Positions 7,948 to 15,835 of a stretch of 33,650 bases of DNA are shown here, piece after piece. Position 1 is the first letter of the stretch, and every line of letters begins with the position of its first letter. The position numbers and the translations under genes are program-made. The stretch is from Candidatus Latescibacterota bacterium (GTDB lineage: Bacteria > Latescibacterota > UBA2968), in the NCBI GenBank assembly GCA_021295695.1, contig JAGWBW010000007.1, positions 40,022-73,671 of the forward strand. Direction: 5' to 3'. The notes below the pieces were generated by a model that did no database searches, was not told the origin of the DNA, and saw nothing but the letters and a program-made list of their open reading frames with translations.

Positions 7948-9012
7948 TCAATCCTTCCCCAGGCGCAACCAGCCATCCACATCGGGGGCGAGTTCGCGCC
8001 AATGGCTGGTAATCGCCCGCGCTTCCTCAAGACCCATCTTGCTCACGCCCTCATAAGATGTGGGGGCGCCCTTTTCAGTGAGATAGTCCAGACAGCGAAC
8101 CCACATCGCGCTCCATATATAGGCATTGTGCAATTCTGTTTCTGGAGCCGAGTAGCTGCGCGCAACAAAACCCGGTATAAAGGGACGGCCAGGGGGTTGC
8201 CCAATCGGCAGATATCGGAAATTATAAGCCCAGCGATAATCTTCTCGGCTCGTGTTGGGCACAGAGCTATGCATCACTTTATTATCTAAAAAAACAATAT
8301 CTCCAGGACCAACGGGCAGTGCAACACCCTGCGTGTCGAGGTCTTCCGGATAGGGGCGATATTTGACACCTTCTTTGTGACTGCCCGGAATAACCACCAA
8401 ACAGCCGTTTTCTTCCGTAGCATGGGTAATTGGAATCCACGCATTGACAATCTCGCTCTCATGAGAATCTTTCAACCCCGAAACAGCGTCCATATGCCAT
8501 CCGGTTTTACCCACCTGAAATGTATAAAATCCTTCCTCCGAGAGATCCGCGCCCAGGGACTCGGCCACCTGATCTGCCAGCTTGAGATGATCGGGTGCGA
8601 GTTTGAGATTGAAATGATAAATCGGCGACGCAGCTATCTCCGGCCCGATAAGAGCTTCCAAACCATCTAATACTTTTGGATGGCGCATAAGAGCAAACAT
8701 TTCGGGAATCCGTGCATCGGGCAGGTCTTTGCGCCACTGAAAAGTCGGAACAAAGATATTCAGCACGGGATCGAGATGGTGTAAAACCGTTCCCCGACTG
8801 GCACCGAGCGACATTGCAAACCGCTCGGGCAAAGACATCTCATCAAATCTATCCAGTGCTTCAGAATTAGCCTCAACCAGATAAATCTGCGCCAGCGCAT
8901 CAAGGAGCGAGGAATAGGCTTTTTGCAAGGGATAAATGTCCTGCTCGGGATTGAGCACATCTTTGACAACGACGTATCCCTCTTCTATATATTGTTCTTT
9001 TATAGACGACAT
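7948..9012 (-). CDS. Phytanoyl-CoA dioxygenase (PhyH)-family Fe(II)/2-oxoglutarate oxygenase
   Basis: A 354-residue protein of the PhyH branch of non-haem iron, 2-oxoglutarate-dependent oxygenases, which usually hydroxylate an aliphatic carbon. The facial triad can be read: His173 and Asp175 in GWHMDAVSG, and His248 in DNKVMHSSVPN. Arg260 in REDYRWAYNFRY is placed to bind 2-oxoglutarate. The core double-stranded beta-helix is supported by NGCLVVIPGSHKEG and GPGDIVFLDN. Bacterial PhyH proteins act on varied small molecules, so the substrate is open. It lies between an alpha/beta hydrolase (39 nt gap) and a dehydrogenase (1 nt gap) on the same strand. Confidence 0.88.
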   Translation of the reverse strand: MSSIKEQYIEEGYVVVKDVLNPEQDIYPLQKAYSSLLDALAQIYLVEANSEALDRFDEMSLPERFAMSLGASRGTVLHHLDPVLNIFVPTFQWRKDLPDARIPEMFALMRHPKVLDGLEALIGPEIAASPIYHFNLKLAPDHLKLADQVAESLGADLSEEGFYTFQVGKTGWHMDAVSGLKDSHESEIVNAWIPITHATEENGCLVVIPGSHKEGVKYRPYPEDLDTQGVALPVGPGDIVFLDNKVMHSSVPNTSREDYRWAYNFRYLPIGQPPGRPFIPGFVARSYSAPETELHNAYIWSAMWVRCLDYLTEKGAPTSYEGVSKMGLEEARAITSHWRELAPDVDGWLRLGKD

Positions 9013-9051
9013 AGATGGTCTCCTATTGTTGATCAGCCGCGTGGGTGTTGA

Positions 9052-10002
9052 CTACTTATCAAAAGCCCAACGCAATGCCTCTATGGATTCATTGGTCGCC
9101 GCGTCAATTACAGCAACTGGCGTTTCGGTTGGCAACATATAAAACGCATGCGTCATGCCAATATACCGCCGTGTGACAGCGTCAACACCAGCGGCTTTTA
9201 AGGCATGACCATAATCTTCGGCCTCGTCGCGGAGCGGGTCAAATTCAGCGGTCATAACCAGCGCGGGCGGAAGGCCAGACAGATCAGGCGCGCGAATGGG
9301 CGCAACATCGGGATGGTTTCGGTCTGCGATATTGGGAACATAACAATCCCAGAACCACTTCATTGCACTGGCCGTGAGCAAATACCCCTCGGCATTTTCG
9401 GAATAAGAGGCACGATCAAAATTTGCCTCAATAACGGGATAAACGAGCAATTGAAAAACGATATTTAGCCCTGCATCGCGGGCGCGAAGGGCGACACAGG
9501 CGGCCAGATTGCCCCCGGCACTATCGCCAGCCACGGCAATGCGGGAAGAATCAATCCCCAATTCATCGGCTGAAGACGCCGCCCATAACGTAGCGGCAAA
9601 ACAATCGTCAATCGCACCGGGAAAAGGCGTTTCTGGCGCACGGCGATAATCGACTGAAACGACAACACACCCTACATCATGCGCGAGCTTTCTGCACTTG
9701 AACTCCCCCGTATCCAGATCGCCCAGCACCCATCCCCCACCGTGAAACCACATGAGCAACGGCAGTTCGCGGTCGTCATTGGGGCGGTAAATGCGAATGG
9801 GAATCTCCCCTGCTGCACCCTGAATCGCGCTATCTTCTACATGATAAATAGGCGGCAACATATCATCTGGCATTTTGCGTGAATCGTTAAAATCCCTTGC
9901 AGTCTCCACCCCTCTGCTGTGCAGATCCGTCAACCCATCTTCGCGCATCGCAGTTTCAAATGTCTGTACGAATTTCTGTATTTCTGGATGTGGTTGGTTC
10001 AT
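9052..10002 (-). CDS. HSL-type alpha/beta hydrolase (acetyl-esterase-like)
   Basis: Cytosolic esterase of the hormone-sensitive-lipase family, 316 aa. The oxyanion-hole motif HGGGW is at residues 87-91. The nucleophile is Ser161 in GDSAGGN. The acid residue is in TAEFDPLRDEAE and the His in MTHAFYML. These enzymes cleave short-chain acyl esters, which suits removal of acetyl decorations from a substrate (inference). The start at 10002 is preferred over an upstream in-frame codon because GAGGG lies 8 nt before it and it falls 2 nt after the upstream sulfatase stop, leaving no overlap. Likely co-transcribed with the sulfatase. Confidence 0.9.
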   Translation of the reverse strand: MNQPHPEIQKFVQTFETAMREDGLTDLHSRGVETARDFNDSRKMPDDMLPPIYHVEDSAIQGAAGEIPIRIYRPNDDRELPLLMWFHGGGWVLGDLDTGEFKCRKLAHDVGCVVVSVDYRRAPETPFPGAIDDCFAATLWAASSADELGIDSSRIAVAGDSAGGNLAACVALRARDAGLNIVFQLLVYPVIEANFDRASYSENAEGYLLTASAMKWFWDCYVPNIADRNHPDVAPIRAPDLSGLPPALVMTAEFDPLRDEAEDYGHALKAAGVDAVTRRYIGMTHAFYMLPTETPVAVIDAATNESIEALRWAFDK

Positions 10003-10004
10003 AG

Positions 10005-11474
10005 TTATATCCCTCGCGCTGGCATTGGTACGGGTCTCGCATCCTCTGTGCGAATACTCCAATCCGCCAATTTTAGTTGCAAATCTACGATGATATCGCG
10101 GTGATCGGCATTATCCATCACATTGTACAATTCCCACGGATCATTCACCAGATCGTACAACTCATCCCGATCTCCCATAGGATCATGCACATACTTCCAT
10201 TCGGCTGTACGCACCATCTTGCGGCGACCCTCAGCCTCGCGCCATTGTAAAGACTGTCCAATAGCCCGTCGTCCCCAGGGTTTCTCAAGCTGTTCCAAAT
10301 CCGCCATTGTAAAAGCCGGTCCACCTGCACCGTATTCTGAAAACGCCGCATCCCTCGGTGCCGCATCCGTAACCGTGGGCAACCCTTCCCCGTGCATAGA
10401 ACGCGGCACATCAAATCCCTGCAATTGCAAAACCGTCGGCACAATATCGATCAAATTGACACAACTCTCATCCACCACACCTTGCGGAACCCGCCCCGGC
10501 CACGACACAATAAGCGGCACGCGCGTCAGACAATCGTAAAATGCACCCCCCTTGGCAATTTGCGCGTGTTCGCCCGAAAAATCCCCGTGATCCGCGCAAA
10601 AAACCACAATCGTATTCTCTCGCAAATTGAGCCGATCCAGCGCGTCTAAAATCTGCCCCACGCCATCGTCTAAAAAACGCACCATCCCGTGATACACCCC
10701 CACGCACCCCTTTACGTCTTCAATCGAATCCTCTTCTACCCCAATCATCGCATGCAATACCCGGTTGCGTTCGGGCGCTGTAACATCGCTATACTCATCC
10801 GCTCTCCAGGGCGGCATCACCACATCATCGGGTGCAATCGCATAACGCTCGGGACATTCATACGGCGTATGGGGATCGGGAATGGAAACCCACAGCGCAA
10901 ACGGATCATTGCCAAATTGCTCCAAAAATCGCACAGTCTGCCCCGCCACCAACCCGGTCGAATAATCCTTCAGCGGAAAATCGCTAACCGCATAGGAAAA
11001 CTGCGGGCTGGTCTCCGGCATATTCTTCCTCACCGCGTGTGCTGCATTGATCGACTCACGGGACCGAAACCAATCCATCCCCTTCGTCGCGGCATCTCTG
11101 GGCAATCCCCCGTGTCCAATCTCACACCACACGTCGAACAGATCGAAATCGCTTTCTTCTTCAAAACAGTGATTTTTCCCAATCAGCCCGCACCGATATC
11201 CCGCTGCTTTCCACAACTTAAACGCATGCATAGCATCCCCTGGCATCAGCGTCTGATTCCGCCGCCCACCGTGTGAATGCGGAAACTGAGAGGTCCAAAA
11301 CGAAATGCGACACGGTACACACAACGGATGAGGCGTAACAGCGTGTTTGAACAACACACCTTCATTTGCCATTCGCTCTAAAGATGGCGTCTGACAAAAC
11401 GCGCTACCGTACAAATGGCTCGCCGTTGCCTTCATCTGATCGCTCATAATAATAATCACATTGGGTTGATTCAT
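10005..11474 (-). CDS. Type I sulfatase (CVPCR motif), no signal peptide
   Basis: A 489-residue formylglycine sulfatase. PNVIIIMSDQM provides the first metal-binding Asp. CVPCR at residues 52-56 is the CxPxR signature, with Cys52 as the formylglycine precursor. CADHGDFSGEH supplies the second metal site, and TAEWKYVHDP the Lys near the C-terminal subdomain. There is no signal peptide or lipobox, so a cytosolic enzyme is predicted. The ATG overlaps the TGA stop of the preceding dehydrogenase by 4 nt (ATGA), a strong sign of translational coupling. It shares the CVPCR type with the plus-strand sulfatase at 15836. The sulfated substrate cannot be named. Confidence 0.9.
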   Translation of the reverse strand: MNQPNVIIIMSDQMKATASHLYGSAFCQTPSLERMANEGVLFKHAVTPHPLCVPCRISFWTSQFPHSHGGRRNQTLMPGDAMHAFKLWKAAGYRCGLIGKNHCFEEESDFDLFDVWCEIGHGGLPRDAATKGMDWFRSRESINAAHAVRKNMPETSPQFSYAVSDFPLKDYSTGLVAGQTVRFLEQFGNDPFALWVSIPDPHTPYECPERYAIAPDDVVMPPWRADEYSDVTAPERNRVLHAMIGVEEDSIEDVKGCVGVYHGMVRFLDDGVGQILDALDRLNLRENTIVVFCADHGDFSGEHAQIAKGGAFYDCLTRVPLIVSWPGRVPQGVVDESCVNLIDIVPTVLQLQGFDVPRSMHGEGLPTVTDAAPRDAAFSEYGAGGPAFTMADLEQLEKPWGRRAIGQSLQWREAEGRRKMVRTAEWKYVHDPMGDRDELYDLVNDPWELYNVMDNADHRDIIVDLQLKLADWSIRTEDARPVPMPARGI

Positions 11475-12454
11475 TTATCTTCTCCATTTATCATCACCGC
11501 TTCACCGGACTCAGCACTGAGCTTTGCCGCCTCAATCACAGCCATCGTATGCCGCACCGACCTGCCATTGGCATCGGGCACTTTTCCATTGAGACAACAA
11601 TCTACAAATTCGCCAATCTGATTGGACATCCCCACCCGCGATGTCTCATCTATGGACACTTCTTTGCCATTGACCATCAATTTCTGATTCGTCATCCAAA
11701 TAGACCCTTCACTACCCATAATATACGTATCGTGCGCGCCAGTATGCGTCACCACAGTTTGCGTTAGCACACTCACTGTGCCATCTTTGTGATTCATAAT
11801 CGTCGAATACGAATCCTTTTGCCCCGCGTACCGCTCTGCGCTTTCACTGCCCTGCGAATATACCTTTACAACGGGAGAATCAATATACCAGGGTAAAATA
11901 TCGTATTCATGCGGACCAAAACAATACAAAACACAAACACCGCCCAATTCCAGATCGAGATACCATGATCGGTCTGGCGGATCAAAATTGCCGTATCGCC
12001 TCCGGATCATGTGCCCAACCTCGCCAATCGCCCCCTCCTGAATCAGCGCCTTCACCCTCAAATTCACCGGAAAATGCCGCATTACCTGTCCCACCATCAG
12101 CACCACACCGGCATCTTCACATGCAGCAATCATGCGATCGCATTCGGCCACAGACAGCGCCATCGGCTTTTCAACCAGCACATGTTTCCCAGCACGCGCC
12201 GCAGCAACCACCTGCTCGGCATGTGCCTTGTGAATAGAACACACATGCACGGCATCCACTTCGGGATCATTCAATAAATCATCTAACACCCCATAAGCGC
12301 GGGCATTGTGTTCACCGGCAAGAGCCTCTGCCCGACTGCGGTCAATATCCATAACCGCCGCCAGACGGATATTCTCATTCGCCTCAATACCGCGCGCATG
12401 TCCCCCCGCATTCGAACCTGCGCCAATCAGCCCAACAGATAAAATGTCTTTCAT
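11471..12454 (-). CDS. Gfo/Idh/MocA family oxidoreductase
   Basis: NAD(P)-dependent dehydrogenase, about 327 aa. VGLIGAGSNAGGHARG forms the Rossmann loop, VEKPMALSVAEC is the EKP motif, and a conserved His-containing stretch occurs in FGPHEYDILPW. Two ATG codons stand in tandem. AGGAGG lies 2 nt before the first and 5 nt before the second, so the second (12454) fits better. It is the first gene of a tightly packed minus-strand series, and its stop overlaps the start of the sulfatase. A sugar, inositol or amino-sugar substrate is typical of the family; none can be assigned here. Confidence 0.9.
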   Translation of the reverse strand: MKDILSVGLIGAGSNAGGHARGIEANENIRLAAVMDIDRSRAEALAGEHNARAYGVLDDLLNDPEVDAVHVCSIHKAHAEQVVAAARAGKHVLVEKPMALSVAECDRMIAACEDAGVVLMVGQVMRHFPVNLRVKALIQEGAIGEVGHMIRRRYGNFDPPDRSWYLDLELGGVCVLYCFGPHEYDILPWYIDSPVVKVYSQGSESAERYAGQKDSYSTIMNHKDGTVSVLTQTVVTHTGAHDTYIMGSEGSIWMTNQKLMVNGKEVSIDETSRVGMSNQIGEFVDCCLNGKVPDANGRSVRHTMAVIEAAKLSAESGEAVMINGEDK

Positions 12455-12520
12455 CATGTCCTCCTGCGATTTGTGCCACTAATTTCAGTTGCCCCCGCAA
12501 TAGCTTTTGTGTTTTTTGTT

Positions 12521-12555
12521 TCATCTGTGTCCATCTGCGTCCATCTGCGGATACT
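12521..12555. repeat. Iterated TCCATCTGCG repeat upstream of a dehydrogenase gene
   Basis: Three near-copies of TCCATCTGCG (variants TCATCTGTG, CCATCTGCG, CCATCTGCGG), ending in GGATACTG. A two-copy relative with the same ending lies at 31874-31901. In both places the repeat is intergenic and close to gene boundaries. Such repeats are known to be dispersed in many environmental genomes (recollection, not searched). Confidence 0.65.
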
Positions 12556-12577
12556 GTTTTTAACTCAGGAGCAATTC

Positions 12578-13786
12578 ATGAATCCCGTAAAATTTGGCAT
12601 TGTTGGCATTGGCGGTTTTGGCCAGACACATGTGCGCTCTGTCGAAGCACTTGAACGAAAAGAACGCGCACGCCTCGATGCCGCCGTTGTCATTGACCCG
12701 GAAAACCACCCCGAAAAACTCGCCGAATTTAAAACCCGCAATGTTCGCGTTTACGACACTTATGACGACCTGCTCAGTGCAGGAGGCGTAGATTACATCA
12801 CCCTGCCCATTGGCATTCACTATCACGTCCCCTATTCCGTCGCAGCACTCGAAGCGGGATTCAATGTCGTATGTGAAAAACCACTATCAGCCACGGTACA
12901 GGACGCCAATCATCTAATAAATACAAAAAATAAAACAAGCAAAATCGCGCTCATCGGGTATCAATCGATCTACGCTCCCAGCATCCAAACCATCAAAAGC
13001 CGCTTATTGGACGGTCGGCTGGGCAAGTTGCACGCCATACGCATCAAAGGCGGCTGGCCGCGGAACAACCTGTATTATAGCCGCAATACCTGGGCCGGAC
13101 GGCTCACACTCGACGACGGCACCTATATTCTCGACAGCCCGATCAACAACGCCATGGCCCACGACCTCAACAATGCCATGTACCTGTGTGGCGCAACCCA
13201 TTGCGAATCTGCCATACCCGAAACCGTACAGGCCGAACTCTATCGCGCCCGCGATATCGAAACACTCGACACAGCTATACTCCGCATTGTCGCAAATGGC
13301 GTTGACGTCCTCATCGGCCTCTCCCATTCCACACGCGAAAATTTCAATCCGCTCATGCAACTCCAATGCGAGCACGGAACAGTTGAATGGAGCCGCCCAG
13401 GGTCAATCATTCGCTATAACGACGGCAGCACAGAATCCTTTGAAGAGCACAACTTGCGCGATCACCACGGCCCGTTTCACAACGCCATAGACGTATTGCA
13501 AAACAACGCCACGCCCCTGTGCCCGCCAGAAGTCGCACGCGCACAAACTCTGTGCGTCAATGGCGCCCACGAAAGCTGTCCCAATATCGTCACAGTGGAT
13601 CGCAGTGAAATTGAAGTCGTCGAACGCGACGGCGCGACCTTTCACATCATCAAGGATCTGGACGACCTGTTAGACCGCAGCTTCCGCACCGGCAAACTCT
13701 TCTCGGAACTCGGCGTCAATTGGGCGATTTCAACGCAGCCTTATGACATGGCGAACTACAATCATTATCCTCACGGCGACAGATAA
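12578..13786 (+). CDS. Gfo/Idh/MocA family oxidoreductase (long form)
   Basis: A 402-residue NAD(P)-dependent dehydrogenase. FGIVGIGGFGQTHV is the nucleotide loop and CEKPLSATVQDAN the EKP motif. The C-terminal half contains GGWPRNNLYYSRNTWAGR and AMAHDLNNAMYL, the latter positioned as the family's His-containing active-site helix. The start at 12578 has AGGAG 6 nt upstream. A longer in-frame start would translate the intergenic repeat and is rejected. It is transcribed divergently from the minus-strand catabolic series, so the 12455-12577 gap must hold promoters for both. Its 3' end overlaps the convergent S9 peptidase gene by 16 nt. Confidence 0.88.
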   Translation: MNPVKFGIVGIGGFGQTHVRSVEALERKERARLDAAVVIDPENHPEKLAEFKTRNVRVYDTYDDLLSAGGVDYITLPIGIHYHVPYSVAALEAGFNVVCEKPLSATVQDANHLINTKNKTSKIALIGYQSIYAPSIQTIKSRLLDGRLGKLHAIRIKGGWPRNNLYYSRNTWAGRLTLDDGTYILDSPINNAMAHDLNNAMYLCGATHCESAIPETVQAELYRARDIETLDTAILRIVANGVDVLIGLSHSTRENFNPLMQLQCEHGTVEWSRPGSIIRYNDGSTESFEEHNLRDHHGPFHNAIDVLQNNATPLCPPEVARAQTLCVNGAHESCPNIVTVDRSEIEVVERDGATFHIIKDLDDLLDRSFRTGKLFSELGVNWAISTQPYDMANYNHYPHGDR

Positions 13787-15576
13787 TTCAAAAACCATGC
13801 CAACGTCCGCCGCGCACTATCGCGGCGGTTTTTCTCTTTCCGAAACCCGTGGCCCTCGCCCGGATACACCACAAGCCCCACCGGCACCCCCAGTGCTTCC
13901 AGTGCGCGACAGGTGACTTTGGATTCCGACAGCGGACAAATCGGGTCCTGGTCTCCGTGCAACAACAGAAGTGGTGTGCGAATTGCGCCTAAATTGGGAA
14001 ACACATCGCCCGCGCGCGTACGCTCTGTAATCGGCCACGATAGCGGTTCCAAATACTCAGTCTCATACGTAAAATCACCCGTCTCGAGGGTCATCCGCCG
14101 GTTGTCGATAAAACCGAAAAGCGCGACACCGGCATGGAATCGGTCCGTCACAGATAGTGCCCGCAGAGTCATATATCCCCCGTAAGACGCACCGAAAATA
14201 CCCACTCTATTTTTTAATGCAAGCCCCTCTTCAATCAAAAAATCAACACCCGAAATAATATCCTCGAGATCAGCCCGCCCCTGGCATCCGATATTGCTCC
14301 GCGCGAAATCGTCTCCAAACCCCAGAGATCCCCGAAATGCCGGACGAAAAACCCGGTAGCCCGCCCGCAGCAAATGGCGATATCGAACCGCCTCACTCCG
14401 CACATTCTCCACTGGCGCGGCAGGTCCCCCATGTGCCGAAACCAGCAACGGGGTAGAGCCTCTAAGGCCGTCTGCTTCGTAGAGCACCCCCTCGATCTCC
14501 ATGCCATCGGGGGCTTCCCACTCCATTTCTAAAACGCGCAAATCCTCGTAATTCGCAGGCTGAGGCAAAGGCACACGGCGCGTTCCCGTCCAAATTGCGG
14601 GAAATCGCTCTGCGTCTTCGGTTTCAAAAATAGCCAGACCATCGGGCATCCACACAATATCTGATACCGCGTCCAGATCGCCAAATGTTCCTTCAGGAAT
14701 CCCGTCCAGAGCCAGCACTTCTGTCTGTGTTTCCAAACCCTCCACAAACGACACCCAGGCGTTTTTTTCGCGGGGTCCCCAGCCAAAGCGCGCAATATAG
14801 CACCCACCCTCTGTGAGATTCACCCGTTCGCTGCCATCCCATGACAACCACCACAAATCCGTATGCGTTGTAATAGGATACTCTGTCTCGTGATTGGCTT
14901 CGTAAAGCAGCGCAGAGCCATCTGAGGCCATTACCGCACGACCGGCTTTGCCCGCGCCTTCGGTCAGTTTCCGTACCTCATTTGTATTCAAATCAAAGCC
15001 GTAAAACTCTCCTCGCTGCGCTTCTTCGGGAATCACATTGAGGGATTCTCGCCACGCGATTCGACGCCCATACCGGCACATACTCAGGTTCCCACACCCT
15101 TCTGGCACATCGGCAAGATCGTGCCAACCCTCGATTGAAGCATATCGGCACAGCGTGACCTTTTCTCTCGGTGCGGGATAAAAATACGGTGCTTTGGGAT
15201 CCACAGGCTCACGCCGATCTACAAGAGCACCCACAACCAGACCCCGTATGCCCCATTTGACATCATAGGAAATCGTCCCTTTGGGAATAGTGAGCAAACG
15301 CCCCTTTGTACCATCCAGATCAACCCGCCATAGCGCGCCTTCGGATTCGACCAGCGCACAATTATCATCAGCCGGCCATAAGCGGCTTACAGAATCAAAC
15401 ACGGGTTCGAGCACAGCCCTCTCTGTCGTCAACTTGAACAAGGAACTACTCAAGATTACAAATAACACCTCAGATCCAACACGCACCATCCCCTGAACGC
15501 GCCTGAGATCCAGAGCAGTATCTGTCAGACGGTCTAAATGCGACGGCAATTTGACATCATCCAGTAACACATCCAT
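13771..15576 (-). CDS. S9 family peptidase (prolyl oligopeptidase / acylaminoacyl-peptidase-like)
   Basis: A 601-residue serine peptidase. The N-terminal part (about 1-340) has irregular WD/PD40-like blades (such as YRYGRRIAWRESL and MASDGSALLYEA) expected to form a beta-propeller gating access. The C-terminal alpha/beta hydrolase domain has HGGP near 382 and nucleophile Ser464 in GASYGGYM. It continues with Asp544 in HGDQDPICP and His576 in GEGHGF. No signal peptide is present, so the protein is probably cytosolic, cutting short peptides or acting as an esterase. ATG 15576 has AAGGA about 7 nt upstream and is chosen over an earlier in-frame start. It converges on the dehydrogenase gene with a 16-nt overlap. 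Confidence 0.88.
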   Translation of the reverse strand: MDVLLDDVKLPSHLDRLTDTALDLRRVQGMVRVGSEVLFVILSSSLFKLTTERAVLEPVFDSVSRLWPADDNCALVESEGALWRVDLDGTKGRLLTIPKGTISYDVKWGIRGLVVGALVDRREPVDPKAPYFYPAPREKVTLCRYASIEGWHDLADVPEGCGNLSMCRYGRRIAWRESLNVIPEEAQRGEFYGFDLNTNEVRKLTEGAGKAGRAVMASDGSALLYEANHETEYPITTHTDLWWLSWDGSERVNLTEGGCYIARFGWGPREKNAWVSFVEGLETQTEVLALDGIPEGTFGDLDAVSDIVWMPDGLAIFETEDAERFPAIWTGTRRVPLPQPANYEDLRVLEMEWEAPDGMEIEGVLYEADGLRGSTPLLVSAHGGPAAPVENVRSEAVRYRHLLRAGYRVFRPAFRGSLGFGDDFARSNIGCQGRADLEDIISGVDFLIEEGLALKNRVGIFGASYGGYMTLRALSVTDRFHAGVALFGFIDNRRMTLETGDFTYETEYLEPLSWPITERTRAGDVFPNLGAIRTPLLLLHGDQDPICPLSESKVTCRALEALGVPVGLVVYPGEGHGFRKEKNRRDSARRTLAWFLNYLSP

Positions 15577-15629
15577 AGCACATCCTTCTGATGTGGCAGC
15601 AATCCAAAAGAGCAAACAAATCGTCCCAC

Positions 15630-15658
15630 AAGATAGTGTTAGACCTCAAGATTAGCAA
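15630..15658 (-). promoter_or_regulatory. Candidate sigma70-type promoter for the S9 peptidase
   Basis: On the minus strand TTGCTA (-35) and TATCTT (-10) are separated by 17 nt, ending about 53 nt before the ATG at 15576. Each box matches the consensus at four of six positions. The 259-nt gap 15577-15835 also has to hold the promoter for the divergent sulfatase gene; only a weak TTGACC box was seen there. Confidence 0.35.
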
Positions 15659-15835
15659 CAGCACAATATAGATTAAAATAAGAGCCTGATTTGCGCGATA
15701 CAAAACAAAATAAGCTCTCTTTATTTTTTTCTACTCAACTTGACCAACAGAAATACTTTGCCATACCTGTGTCCCCATCCTATCTTGTCCCGTCCTTTTG
15801 ATCCACCTGAATTCACCCCTATTCCGGAGCACCTT

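Noticed and set aside
7023-8012. A 329-codon plus-strand open frame
   Set aside because: It is antisense to a well-supported Gfo/Idh/MocA gene and the start of PhyH, with no recognisable motif.
12521-12555. CRISPR array
   Set aside because: Units are about 10 nt with no spacers and no cas genes nearby.
12473-12577. N-terminal extension of the dehydrogenase including a hydrophobic stretch (AFVFFVSSVSICV)
   Set aside because: It looks like a membrane segment, but it is translation of the intergenic repeat; AGGAG precedes the ATG at 12578 and the Rossmann loop then sits normally.
15740-15835. Upstream in-frame extension of the sulfatase as a signal peptide
   Set aside because: The extension is Pro-rich without a hydrophobic core, and the ATG at 15836 has its own ribosome site.
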